From the NCBI GenBank assembly GCA_016868915.1, contig VGFL01000013.1, forward strand, positions 1 through 43,154: a DNA stretch of 43,154 nucleotides, given 5' to 3'. The DNA is from Bacteroidota bacterium. Lineage in GTDB: Bacteria; Bacteroidota; Bacteroidia; Flavobacteriales_D; Crocinitomicaceae. The translations under genes and the position numbers were made by a program. How positions within the stretch are numbered: position 1 is the stretch's first letter; every line of letters starts with the position of its first letter. The notes below the pieces were generated by a model that was given only the letters and a program-made list of their open reading frames with translations, searched no databases and had not been told where the DNA came from. Of this stretch, positions 25,589 to 34,690 are shown piece after piece.

Positions 25589-28500
25589 CTACCTATCTTG
25601 GTCTTTGTTCAATTTTACTTGTCGTTTTTTACGTTTTACTTTTATCCTCTTATTTCTCTTCGCCCGGAATATGTCTAAGAAAGATTGAATTAACCCAAAA
25701 TCCTTCCAGCCATTAAATTCTTCTTGATAATTTAATCCGGCACCTTGAGTAAATAATCCTGCCGATTCATTAACGGTATTTCTATTCGACTCATTGAAGG
25801 CATTGACTCTGAAGGTTCCTTTTTCATTAATTAAATACTCAATACGCACGTCCCCAATAATTGAATTTTTATTTGTTGTTGTTGAAATAGAACTGGATTC
25901 AATTTCACTATTTAAGTCATTTGTTCCTGTTTCAACTCCGAGCGAGGTAGAAATTATCAGTCTATCCTCTAAAAATGTTTTCTGTATATTTAATTCAATT
26001 TGATTATCAATATTCATCTTCATTTTAAATTCTTCAGATGCTTTGGATAACAAATCATTGATTTGTGCCTCAGCTATATCAAGAGCTGCTGAACCGCTTG
26101 CAGAAATGTCTCCCTTCAAGGGTTGAAAGCGATTGAAAACGAGTAAGGAAAAAAATTGGCGATTGATTTCAGTATTATCGTCAAGCACTCTATCCAATAA
26201 AGCTTTTCCGGTTTCTGGAAGAGCTGGATCAGATTTCAGATTAAATGTAATTTCAGGTTTTAAAAGTTGGCCGTTAAGCATTAATTCACATTTTACAAGT
26301 TGATTTGCAAGTGTTGTTTCCTCTAATTCAGGAGCTAATTCGCCATAGTCTATTTTGGTATTAAATGAGGTAATAATATTTACAGTTGCATTTTCTATGT
26401 TATCTGACCATTCGATAAAACTACCTGCTTCAATATTAAATTCTTTTTTAATTTGACCCATGGCAAAATTATATTTACTTCCATTTTCAATATCGTATTT
26501 ACCTGTCATTTTAATATCGTTGTCACTGTTGTCTATTTTCATATTTATCTTTCCATTGCCATAACTGACAATTTTATCTTGTGTTTGATCATCAAAAACA
26601 ACATTAAGTTCGGTTTCGGGTGTGATCTCAAAATTCATATCCAAAGTAACACCGCTAAGATTGATTTTTTTTACGGTATCTATGTTTATGTTTGATTTCG
26701 CGAAAATGATAAAATCATCATCTTTTTCAATCTCACTTGCACCGTAAAGTGGAAGAATTAACTTACTTCCCTTGCATGTTTTTATGTCAGCAAATACATC
26801 TAAATTATTTGAGCTACCCGAAATACTGCAATTTCCAGTTCCATAAACCTTTCCAAAGTAATAATCACCATCCTTATAGTTTGTGTTAAGCACTAAGAAT
26901 CTTCCAGAAGGATTTAGATTCTCGAGAATATTAATTGATATCTGATAGTTCCACTTTCCAAGGAAATCATTCAGCCCGAAATTCAGTAATGCGCGATTAT
27001 TTTCCTCATCAATGACTTCTAGTTTTTCGCCGAAAATTTTATTGTCCTTGATATTAATTTTTCCGTTTATGGCTAAATTAGTTCCTAAAATTTCGATTTT
27101 GGCATTTGCTCGTTTAATCGATAAATCATCACTTGTAAAAATAGGTTTATTTGGTGTTCCATTTAATTTTAAAGACCCTGAAATAACCCCTTTTATATCG
27201 TTAATTACATCTTTATCAACATAAGCGTTGGCAAACGAAATATCAAATTCTTTAAAATTTAATAAAAAATCGAGGTTATCTCTTGTTTTTGAAAAATAAT
27301 ATTTTCCGGTGTAGTCAAAGTTAGTTTTTTCTCCATTTTTTATATTTCCCGTTAGGTCAAGATAGTCTTTAGATGGATCCCAATCAAGAACTATACGAAC
27401 ATTTCCAACATTTTGCTTTTGTAATTTGAACTGTAGAACGTCAATTTTACTTGTCAATATAGTGCGATTTAAAGGATCTGATATTTTACCAATACCATTT
27501 AATTTTCCACTTAATCCTTGTTTTAATCCAAGCAGGTTATCAAGCTCTGCTAAATCAATATTTTCTAAGAAGAAAGAAAGGGAATCGCTATTTGTATTGG
27601 ATAAACTGCCGTTAAGACCTATTTTTTGCGATGTATTAGAGAGTAAAAAATTATCAAATGTAAAAGATTTTGAATCGTAGGAGATGTATGCTGTTTCATT
27701 GATGTGCCATAATTGGCCATTTATTGAAAAATCAGATTCATTTAGATTTATTTCAAAATTATTTACATCTTTGACAGTTGTTAACCAGGATAAATTGGAA
27801 TTAATATTATCAGTGGTTTTCCATGTGATTGTTGATGTAAGTAAATCTTTTCGTTTTCCTTCATTGGTAGTAGTGAAATTAATACTTTTGAATTTCACCT
27901 TTTTATCGTAAGAAGAATTTAACATGTCTAAATTAAAATCCAGCTTATCCATATCGATTCTCTGATTCAATGAAATTGTTCCAAAAGAGAAATCATTAAA
28001 CGAGAGTCCGCCTAATGAAAAGAGATTGAGATCAAAATAATTATTATCAGAGTCGTATTTTCCACTGATGTTTGTGCCATTGGAAATTACAAAATTTCGA
28101 ATATTCGGAAAAAACCGAGGCAATAAATCTTTTGTATTCTCAAGTGTTAAATTATACGAGAAATTATTTCTTTTTACTATTTTCTTCTTAGGAATTGATG
28201 TGATCAGAAAAGGGAAAGCATCCGTTAATTTATTGAGTAATTCATCTTTGATGCTTCTTAGATCAAATCTCCCTTTTACCTCTAGATCAAGAACACCTGA
28301 ACTAATTATTCGGAAAATATCTTCGTATTTGCCGCGTGAAATTCCTAATTCAATACTCGGAATTTCAATTTCGTCCTCACCCTCACGATAAATAAAACCT
28401 GTAAGCAGAATATTTCCACTCATTGTCATGGGGTCTAATCCTCTGATGTCAACCTCAATATTTGATTTAAGTTTCGAAACCTTTTTACTTCTTGCTAAAT

Positions 28501-30139
28501 TTAAACTGTTTAAAATGGCCTCAGTTAAATTAATCGAAAACTTTAATTCTTTATTTCCTTTGAGATCAATGTATCCAGAATAAGTGAGTTTCAAAATATC
28601 GTCATCAAGCTGAATGTCAGATTTGAAAATATTATTGATTAAAGATCCATTTGTTATAGTTGCCCTATTCAGCGAGTAATTATTGATATCAAATTGGTTT
28701 AATTTTCCATCCAATTGAGAGATCTCAAAATTACCATTGTCGAAATAGGTTGAGTTTATACTTATAGCTCCATCAATTTTATTGAGTGAATTGTCTGCTA
28801 ATAATTCACCTAACCTAAAATCAATAAATACAATGTCATTTCCATTTTTTGTGGATGTATTAATTTCTGTTTTTTGATCAGAAAATTTTAGTTGTATAGG
28901 ATTATTCAATCTTACTTCACCTAATTTGGTTTTTGTAGATTCAAAAAGTAATGATAGATCGTTTTCCGTTCCGTCAATTTGCATGTTTTGCATTTCAAAA
29001 AAAGCCAATCGTTCAACCTCTTTGCCGAGATTCAATTTTGAAATTCCTGCACTTTTGGGTAGTTTAAAGTTGGTAAGATCTTCAATTGATATGTAGGCAT
29101 AATTAATTTTTTGATTTAGTTTAAGCGCGCTTTTATTTTCAAAATTTGGCAAAATAAAATCTCCTTGAATTTTTGATACTTTACCAAAGCCAAGTGAAAA
29201 ATTGGTTAAAGAAAGCTGGTTGACTACATTTGAAACATCGCCCTTTAATGTGACGAAATCTTGCATTCCTTCTGTTTCCGAGGTGAAATAGGCCAACTCA
29301 CCAAGAGAGATTGAGGATTGAATTATGGAGGCATCAAATTTAACCTTGTTCGTAAAATCCTGAAAATCTTTTCCCCGAGCATAAAGAAGATTAAATTTAC
29401 TCGCTTGTAATTCCGATTCATTCGTACATAAATCAAAATTTTGAATTTGAATACCCTTATTGTCAATGGTCAGTTTTCCCGATAGTTGATTGATCGTAAA
29501 TCCAGAATCATCCCGAAGTTTTAATTCCAATAGATTAACATTAAAAGTATGAAGACTGACAAATAAATCTCTTGCCGAGAGATTTATATCTTTTATTACT
29601 AGATGATTCCAATCTATCCCTTTCGAAATTTGCTGTTGTCTAAAATCATCATAGTAAAAATTGATTTTAGAAAGTTGAATTTGATTTATTTTAAGAGAAA
29701 AAGGACTTGGTTCTTTTGTTTTTTTATTGGAACTGAAATAATCTTCTAAAAACGCATAGTTGTATTTACCGTCCTTTGCTGAGCGATTGATTTTAATCAA
29801 CCCTTGATTCAATTGTACGTTTTCAAGAACAAAATCTTGCTTCGAAATATCTATTAAACGAATTGTTACTACAATTGAATTTAATGACGCAAGCGTCCGA
29901 TTTTGTTGATCTCCAATATAAAAATTTACTAACTCTAAACGATCAAAAAAAAGTATGTCAACTTTATCTATTGAAACTTTGGCATTGAGTTCATTCGACA
30001 AGTAGGCTGTCGTAATTTTGGCCAAATAGGTTTGAAAACTTGATGTTCGAATTAGAAAAGCGACTAAAAAAAAAGCAATCAACAGCCATTCGAGAAAGAT
30101 TCCCGTTGTTCTACTGATGATTTTAAATACTTTTGTCAT
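25589..30139 (-). CDS. tamB: TamB-type inter-membrane transport/assembly protein
   Basis: This is the largest gene, 1516 residues. A single N-terminal hydrophobic anchor (IFLEWLLIAFFLVAFLI, about 14-30) is followed by AsmA-like sequence (TAYLSNELNAKVSIDKVDILFFDRLEL) and a very long run of short beta strands that should form a hydrophobic-groove beta-taco. The C-terminal TamB domain is recognisable in VNIITSFNTKIDYGEL, NQLVKCELMLNGQLLKPEITFNL and SASGSAALDIAEAQINDLLSKASEEF. The protein spans the periplasm and supports outer-membrane protein or phospholipid delivery. A Lys/Arg-rich tail ends it. It is divergent from tsaD with 35 nt between. Confidence 0.92.
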   Translation of the reverse strand: MTKVFKIISRTTGIFLEWLLIAFFLVAFLIRTSSFQTYLAKITTAYLSNELNAKVSIDKVDILFFDRLELVNFYIGDQQNRTLASLNSIVVTIRLIDISKQDFVLENVQLNQGLIKINRSAKDGKYNYAFLEDYFSSNKKTKEPSPFSLKINQIQLSKINFYYDDFRQQQISKGIDWNHLVIKDINLSARDLFVSLHTFNVNLLELKLRDDSGFTINQLSGKLTIDNKGIQIQNFDLCTNESELQASKFNLLYARGKDFQDFTNKVKFDASIIQSSISLGELAYFTSETEGMQDFVTLKGDVSNVVNQLSLTNFSLGFGKVSKIQGDFILPNFENKSALKLNQKINYAYISIEDLTNFKLPKSAGISKLNLGKEVERLAFFEMQNMQIDGTENDLSLLFESTKTKLGEVRLNNPIQLKFSDQKTEINTSTKNGNDIVFIDFRLGELLADNSLNKIDGAISINSTYFDNGNFEISQLDGKLNQFDINNYSLNRATITNGSLINNIFKSDIQLDDDILKLTYSGYIDLKGNKELKFSINLTEAILNSLNLARSKKVSKLKSNIEVDIRGLDPMTMSGNILLTGFIYREGEDEIEIPSIELGISRGKYEDIFRIISSGVLDLEVKGRFDLRSIKDELLNKLTDAFPFLITSIPKKKIVKRNNFSYNLTLENTKDLLPRFFPNIRNFVISNGTNISGKYDSDNNYFDLNLFSLGGLSFNDFSFGTISLNQRIDMDKLDFNLDMLNSSYDKKVKFKSINFTTTNEGKRKDLLTSTITWKTTDNINSNLSWLTTVKDVNNFEINLNESDFSINGQLWHINETAYISYDSKSFTFDNFLLSNTSQKIGLNGSLSNTNSDSLSFFLENIDLAELDNLLGLKQGLSGKLNGIGKISDPLNRTILTSKIDVLQFKLQKQNVGNVRIVLDWDPSKDYLDLTGNIKNGEKTNFDYTGKYYFSKTRDNLDFLLNFKEFDISFANAYVDKDVINDIKGVISGSLKLNGTPNKPIFTSDDLSIKRANAKIEILGTNLAINGKINIKDNKIFGEKLEVIDEENNRALLNFGLNDFLGKWNYQISINILENLNPSGRFLVLNTNYKDGDYYFGKVYGTGNCSISGSSNNLDVFADIKTCKGSKLILPLYGASEIEKDDDFIIFAKSNINIDTVKKINLSGVTLDMNFEITPETELNVVFDDQTQDKIVSYGNGKINMKIDNSDNDIKMTGKYDIENGSKYNFAMGQIKKEFNIEAGSFIEWSDNIENATVNIITSFNTKIDYGELAPELEETTLANQLVKCELMLNGQLLKPEITFNLKSDPALPETGKALLDRVLDDNTEINRQFFSLLVFNRFQPLKGDISASGSAALDIAEAQINDLLSKASEEFKMKMNIDNQIELNIQKTFLEDRLIISTSLGVETGTNDLNSEIESSSISTTTNKNSIIGDVRIEYLINEKGTFRVNAFNESNRNTVNESAGLFTQGAGLNYQEEFNGWKDFGLIQSFLDIFRAKRNKRIKVKRKKRQVKLNKDQDR

Positions 30140-30156
30140 TTATTTGCTCTAGTATA

Positions 30157-30185
30157 CAAAGTTAAATAATTCCGGTGCAACCAAA
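30157..30185 (-). promoter_or_regulatory. tamB promoter TTTG-N17-TAACTTTG
   Basis: On the minus strand TTTG (30185-30182) and TAACTTTG (30164-30157) are 17 nt apart; the -7 box ends 17 nt before the tamB ATG. The -33 element lies inside the first codons of the divergent tsaD gene. Confidence 0.55.
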
Positions 30186-31197
30186 AATTTATATCCTAGG
30201 AATTGAATCATCATGCGATGATACATGTGCATCCATTTCTGTTGATACTCAAATTCTTTCTAACGTAATTTCTTCGCAAAAGATACATGAAAAATACGGT
30301 GGTGTTGTACCCGAATTGGCAAGTAGATCACATATGCAAAATATTGTTCCTGTTGTTCAAGAAGCAATAAACCAAGCTGGTATTTCTTTAGAACAAATAA
30401 ATGCAATAGCTTTTACGAGGGGTCCTGGATTACTAGGTTCATTGATAGTTGGAACTTCCTTTGCCAAATCATTATGTTTGGCTCTCGAAAAACCATTAAT
30501 TGAGGTACATCACATGAAAGCTCATATTCTGGCTCATTTTATTGATAATGAAGAGAATAAAAAACCTGAATTTCCTTTTTTGTGCTTAACAGTTTCAGGT
30601 GGACACACACAAATAGTTAGAGTTAATTCTTATTATGATTTTGAAATTTTGGGATCGACAATAGATGATGCAGCTGGCGAAGCTTTTGATAAATGCGCCA
30701 AAATAATGGGCTTACCCTATCCAGGTGGACCACTGATTGATAAGTATGCGCAACAGGGCAATGCAAATCGATTTCACTTTAACAAACCAAAAGTTGAAGG
30801 TTTAGATTTTAGTTTCAGTGGACTTAAAACATCCTTTTTATACTTTATTGAAAAGGAAAAAAAACAAAATGAAAGTTTCATTAAGGAAAATCTTACTGAT
30901 CTTTGTGCGAGTTTACAAAAAACAATTTTAGATATTTTATTTCATAACCTTGAGTTAGCCTCTTTTAAAAGTGGAATTACTTCGGTCGCAATAGCAGGAG
31001 GAGTTTCTGCAAATAGCGGTTTAAGAAATAGGTTAAAATCGTATGAAAAACAAAAAAAATGGAAAATCTTTATTCCTGATTTTCAATTTTGTACTGATAA
31101 TGCTGGTATGATTGCTGTCTCTGGATATTTTAATTATTTGCAAAATAATTTTGTAGATCAATCCGTCCAAGCTTCAGCACGAATACGCGACTTTTGA
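30175..31197 (+). CDS. tsaD: tRNA N6-adenosine threonylcarbamoyltransferase
   Basis: This ASKHA-fold protein of 340 residues transfers threonylcarbamoyl from TC-AMP to A37 of ANN-decoding tRNAs, with TsaB and TsaE. The N-terminal GIESSCDDTCASI, the metal-binding HHMKAHILAH motif (HxxxH), LTVSGGHTQIV, STIDDAAGEAFDKCAK, and the C-terminal AIAGGVSANSGLR and FCTDNAGMIA blocks are all intact. The start is GTG at 30175; no ATG precedes it in a suitable place. Its substrate maker (Sua5) is encoded 4.6 kb upstream, beyond tamB. Confidence 0.97.
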   Translation: MQPKIYILGIESSCDDTCASISVDTQILSNVISSQKIHEKYGGVVPELASRSHMQNIVPVVQEAINQAGISLEQINAIAFTRGPGLLGSLIVGTSFAKSLCLALEKPLIEVHHMKAHILAHFIDNEENKKPEFPFLCLTVSGGHTQIVRVNSYYDFEILGSTIDDAAGEAFDKCAKIMGLPYPGGPLIDKYAQQGNANRFHFNKPKVEGLDFSFSGLKTSFLYFIEKEKKQNESFIKENLTDLCASLQKTILDILFHNLELASFKSGITSVAIAGGVSANSGLRNRLKSYEKQKKWKIFIPDFQFCTDNAGMIAVSGYFNYLQNNFVDQSVQASARIRDF

Positions 31198-31205
31198 AAA
31201 AAAAT

Positions 31206-31268
31206 ATGAAATCAAACATAATTTTATCAAGTTTAATCGTTATTTTAGGATGCAAGATATACAAATGA
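31206..31268 (+). CDS. Possible 20-codon leader peptide with lipoprotein-like signal
   Basis: A short frame from ATG 31206 encodes MKSNIILSSLIVILGCKIYK and stops at TGA 31266-31268. The peptide looks like a lipoprotein signal with lipobox ILGC. Its stop overlaps the second in-frame ATG (31265) of the next ORF in the classic ATGA arrangement. It may be a coupled leader, a decayed lipoprotein, or chance. Confidence 0.3.
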   Translation: MKSNIILSSLIVILGCKIYK

Positions 31269-31534
31269 AAGCCGAGTTAATCCAAAAAGAAGATATTCCG
31301 TCACTTACTTTTAAAGAAAATATCAAGGTTTCCCAGCATCCGGAATTATTGAAGCAAATTGAAAAGGCAACCATTTTGGGAAATACCCATCATTCTAAAG
31401 TGGCTATTTATTTTTTGGATGATATTAGTATGAAAAAGGTTGAAACAACAATTTGGTCTGCTGGAACAAAATTTATTTGTCTCAAAGGTGGTGTTTGGAT
31501 CCCGATTAGTCGCCTTATAGAAATTGAAATATAA
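31250..31534 (+). CDS. Small conserved-looking hypothetical protein
   Basis: This 94-residue frame may start at ATG 31250 or at ATG 31265 (89 residues, MKAELIQKED), the latter being coupled by ATGA to the short upstream frame. The C-terminal part VETTIWSAGTKFICLKGGVWIPISRLIEIEI reads like a small beta-barrel or SH3-like tail that ends at a membrane or RNA partner, but I cannot name a family. It lies 52 nt after tsaD and overlaps the following DsbD-alpha-like gene by 11 nt. Confidence 0.55.
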   Translation: MQDIQMKAELIQKEDIPSLTFKENIKVSQHPELLKQIEKATILGNTHHSKVAIYFLDDISMKKVETTIWSAGTKFICLKGGVWIPISRLIEIEI

Positions 31535-31970
31535 AATTTTAATGAGGTTTTTTCTTATTTTTTTCTTATTCGCAACAAATTTGTTCTTCGCACAAAATGT
31601 TGTGAAATGGAGTGCATCTTACTCAAAAGAAACATCTGAGATTCTTATTATCGCCAAAATTGATGAAAATTGGCATTTATATAGTCAGTATATCTCATCG
31701 AATGCAGGACCAATTCCAACAACGATAAAATTCACGAAAAATAAAAATCTAAAACTGAAAGGTAAGCCCAAGGAAGAAAACGGACACGCAATGTACGATG
31801 AAAATTTTATGGCTAACATTGCAGTTTTTGACAATAATGCGATTTTTAGACAAAAAATTAAATTGAAAAAAAGTACCGAAATAGAAATTTCCGTTACTTA
31901 TATGGTATGTGATAAAACGAGGTGTCTGCCCCCGAAAGAGGAAAAATTTACAATTAAATTAGAAAAATGA
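31524..31970 (+). CDS. Stand-alone DsbD N-terminal (DsbD-alpha) domain protein
   Basis: This exported protein has 148 residues, or 142 if it starts at the second ATG (31542, MRFFLIFFLFATNLFFAQ), which gives a cleaner signal peptide. The mature immunoglobulin-like fold has IDENWHLYSQYI and ends with YMVCDKTRCLPPKEEKF, with the two redox cysteines C129 and C134 matching the nDsbD pair. It lacks the transmembrane and thioredoxin parts. It overlaps the dsbD gene by 4 nt, so it is likely an extra periplasmic electron carrier or acceptor of DsbD. Confidence 0.85.
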   Translation: MKYKILMRFFLIFFLFATNLFFAQNVVKWSASYSKETSEILIIAKIDENWHLYSQYISSNAGPIPTTIKFTKNKNLKLKGKPKEENGHAMYDENFMANIAVFDNNAIFRQKIKLKKSTEIEISVTYMVCDKTRCLPPKEEKFTIKLEK

Positions 31971-33997
31971 TGAAGTTGCTAAAAGTTTGTTTGGTTTTAT
32001 TGAGTTTATTGATGTTTGGTCAATACTTTGCTCAGATGGAAAGTCCTGAAGAAAAGGTCAGAGCAGTCTTTTCACTCGAACAAAATGGATGTGATGCATT
32101 TGTAGTAGCCAAAGTAACTGTTGTTCCGAGTTGGCATATTAATTCAAACAAACTACCTCCAGGATCTTTTTCGATTCCAACAAATTTGAATATTAATGCA
32201 TCAACTGGGGTATCAATAGTATCTGGTGTTATTGAACCAAAGCCCATCATAGAAAACAATGCAGATATTGACGAAATTTTAAGTTATCACAAAGGGAGTT
32301 TTATATTAAAAAGAAAAATTCTCATTTCTTCTGATAAAGATTTGACAATTTCAGGTTCATTCTCTTTTCAAACATGTAATGAAGTAAAATGCCTACCTGA
32401 ATTTATCATGAAATTCTCTCTACCTGCAAAAGCATGTGCAATGAGCAAGGAGAAAATCGATAGCATTCTTACAGGTGCACATACCACCTCTGCCAATGAA
32501 AATACACAGGGTTCAACTAATTCAGATGAAAAGCCTTTTATAACGAAACCTATTGAAAATAAGAACGCAAACAAATCTATTTGGGTTATTTTTATCCTTT
32601 CATTTTTAAGTGGTTTCGCTGCTTTATTAACTCCCTGCGTTTTTCCCATGATTCCAATGACAGTTAGTTTTTTTACTCATAGAAGTAAAAACAGAGCGAT
32701 TGGTATTCGAAATGCACTCTTTTATGGTTTTTCAATAATTGCAATATACGTGATTTTAGGAACAATTGTAACTGCCATTTTTGGTCCTGCAGCGCTAAAT
32801 GCCTTATCAACAAATGTTTGGTTCAATATAGTTTTCTTCATATTACTCGTGGTTTTTGCTATTTCATTCATGGGAGCATTTGAAATTACGCTACCTAATT
32901 CATGGTTGAACAAGGCAGATAAGGCTTCGGATAAAGGAGGTTTTATCGGTATTTTCTTCATGGCGTTGGCATTGGCGCTTGTTTCTTTTTCATGTACTGG
33001 TCCGATAGTAGGAACTTTATTAGTTGAGTCGGCATCCATCGGTGGAATCGCTCCTTTTGTCGGAATGTTCGGTTTTTCATTAGCATTAGCCTTGCCTTTT
33101 ACCTTATTTGCTGCCTTTCCGGGTTGGATGAATTCATTGCCAAAATCAGGTGGTTGGTTGAATACCGTGAAAGTATTCCTTGGATTCTTAGAACTTGCAT
33201 TGGCATTTAAATTTTTATCGACAGCAGATCTTGTTTCTCAAGCACATTTGTTGGAAAGAGAATTATTTATCGCTATTTGGATTGGAATATTTACAGCTCT
33301 AGCAGTTTACCTATTCGGTGGGTTTAAACTCCCTCATGATAGTCCAATTGAAAGGTTATCAGTCGGTCGTGTTTTATTAGGAATAACTACTCTAGTTTTT
33401 GTTGCCTATTTAATTCCTGGAATGTGGGGAGCTCCATTGAAGTTGATTAGTGGGTTTCCGCCGCCACCAACCTACAGTGAATGGAAACAAAGTGCCTCAT
33501 CAGCATTAACTACCTCCCAAGAACACGTTGAAGGAATGCATGAAGGAGTTCACGGAATAATGATGTTTGACGATTACGATAAGGCGTTAGCTTATGCTAG
33601 AAAGGTGAATAAACCCTTAATGCTAGATTTTACGGGGTGGGGTTGCCAAAATTGTCGAAAAATGGAAGAAACTGTTTGGAATGTAGAGGGAGTTTTATCT
33701 ATTTTGAAAGACCAAGTGGTTGTCGCTTCTTTATATGTTGATGAGAAAAAAGAATTGCCGGCATCTGAGCACAAAGAATTAGAATATGCTCCTGGAAAGA
33801 AAATGTCAATTACACAGGTTGGACATAAATGGGGCTTTATGCAAATGAGTCGCTACAAAAGCAATTCACAACCTCATTACAGAATGCTTTCTCCGGATGG
33901 AAAGGATTTAGATAACGGTCCGGCCGATTTTGAACACCACGGAAATGCTGCCGCATTCAAGAAATGGTTGGAAGAAGGATTGAAATTGGCAAAATAA
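31967..33997 (+). CDS. dsbD: Thiol:disulfide interchange protein DsbD
   Basis: This 676-residue protein carries electrons from cytoplasmic thioredoxin to the periplasm. It has a signal peptide, an alpha domain with C137/C142 (FQTCNEVKCLPEF), an eight-helix transmembrane domain with redox cysteines C224 (TPCVFPMIP) and C343 (SFSCTGP), and a C-terminal thioredoxin-like gamma domain with C560-QN-C563 (FTGWGCQNCRKMEE). All three cysteine pairs are intact. Translation is coupled to the DsbD-alpha-like protein by an ATGA overlap. It converges on rsmE with 9 nt between. Confidence 0.95.
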   Translation: MMKLLKVCLVLLSLLMFGQYFAQMESPEEKVRAVFSLEQNGCDAFVVAKVTVVPSWHINSNKLPPGSFSIPTNLNINASTGVSIVSGVIEPKPIIENNADIDEILSYHKGSFILKRKILISSDKDLTISGSFSFQTCNEVKCLPEFIMKFSLPAKACAMSKEKIDSILTGAHTTSANENTQGSTNSDEKPFITKPIENKNANKSIWVIFILSFLSGFAALLTPCVFPMIPMTVSFFTHRSKNRAIGIRNALFYGFSIIAIYVILGTIVTAIFGPAALNALSTNVWFNIVFFILLVVFAISFMGAFEITLPNSWLNKADKASDKGGFIGIFFMALALALVSFSCTGPIVGTLLVESASIGGIAPFVGMFGFSLALALPFTLFAAFPGWMNSLPKSGGWLNTVKVFLGFLELALAFKFLSTADLVSQAHLLERELFIAIWIGIFTALAVYLFGGFKLPHDSPIERLSVGRVLLGITTLVFVAYLIPGMWGAPLKLISGFPPPPTYSEWKQSASSALTTSQEHVEGMHEGVHGIMMFDDYDKALAYARKVNKPLMLDFTGWGCQNCRKMEETVWNVEGVLSILKDQVVVASLYVDEKKELPASEHKELEYAPGKKMSITQVGHKWGFMQMSRYKSNSQPHYRMLSPDGKDLDNGPADFEHHGNAAAFKKWLEEGLKLAK

Positions 33998-34006
33998 GTT
34001 AGAGAG

Positions 34007-34690
34007 TTACGAGCTGAATTTTGCTTGTATACAAGCCACTAAGGCTGCGGTTTCTGTGCGTAACCGATTTTCACCTAGTGTAATTGACACATATCCTGTG
34101 GTCAGCGCTAATTCAATTTCTTCGACCGTAAAATCACCCTCTGGTCCTATTACTATGACCTTATTTTGAAATGAAGTTTCAATCTTCATTTTTTCGCCTT
34201 CTCGACAATGAGCGATTAAACCAGTTGGATATTGTTTTAAAAAATCTTTCCATTTAATGGGACCAATAACTATAGGTAGAAAATAACGACCAGATTGCTT
34301 AACAGCGGAAATAAGTATTTTTTCTAGTCGTTCCGTTTTAACCTCTCGACGCTCACTATTTTGACAAATTATAAAACTAATTTTTGTGATGCCGATCTCA
34401 GTGGCTTTTTCAATAAACCATTCCAAACGCTCCATGTTTTTTGTAGGAGCAATGGCAATATGTATTGGTTTTTCTTCGGGATGTTCACTTTTTTGATCAA
34501 TTCGTACAGAACATCTTTTGGGATGATTATCAATTACAGTAGCAATTGCAGACAACCCTTTCCCATTAAAAAGTTCGATTTGTTGATCATTTTGCAAGCG
34601 CATTACCTGAACCGCATGTTTTGATTCTTGCTCAGACAAAGTGAGATTAGAAAAATCAATGGTCAATTCGGGGGTATAAAAACGGTGCAT
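34007..34690 (-). CDS. rsmE: 16S rRNA m3U1498 methyltransferase
   Basis: This SPOUT methyltransferase of 227 residues has an N-terminal PUA-like domain starting MHRFYTPELTIDFSNLTLSEQESKHAVQVMRL. The C-terminal trefoil knot carries VIGPEGDFTVEEIELA and TLGENRLRTETAALVACI, the SAM-binding and active-site blocks. It methylates N3 of U1498 in 16S rRNA. Its start overlaps the holA stop by 1 nt, so it is the second gene of a two-gene leftward unit. Confidence 0.95.
   Translation of the reverse strand: MHRFYTPELTIDFSNLTLSEQESKHAVQVMRLQNDQQIELFNGKGLSAIATVIDNHPKRCSVRIDQKSEHPEEKPIHIAIAPTKNMERLEWFIEKATEIGITKISFIICQNSERREVKTERLEKILISAVKQSGRYFLPIVIGPIKWKDFLKQYPTGLIAHCREGEKMKIETSFQNKVIVIGPEGDFTVEEIELALTTGYVSITLGENRLRTETAALVACIQAKFSS

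Noticed and set aside
25560-25590. AT-rich TCAAAAA/TTTTTGA hairpin between NUDIX-Sua5 and tamB
   Set aside because: The stem has almost no G-C pairs and may be chance in this AT-rich gap; too weak to call.
25794-28391. Several plus-strand open frames of 69-107 codons inside tamB
   Set aside because: They are antisense shadows of a continuous 1516-codon gene with strong protein features, and they show no recognisable domain or promoter.
32032-33039. Minus-strand frames inside dsbD
   Set aside because: The DsbD frame carries all six redox cysteines and membrane helices; the antisense frames are composition artefacts.
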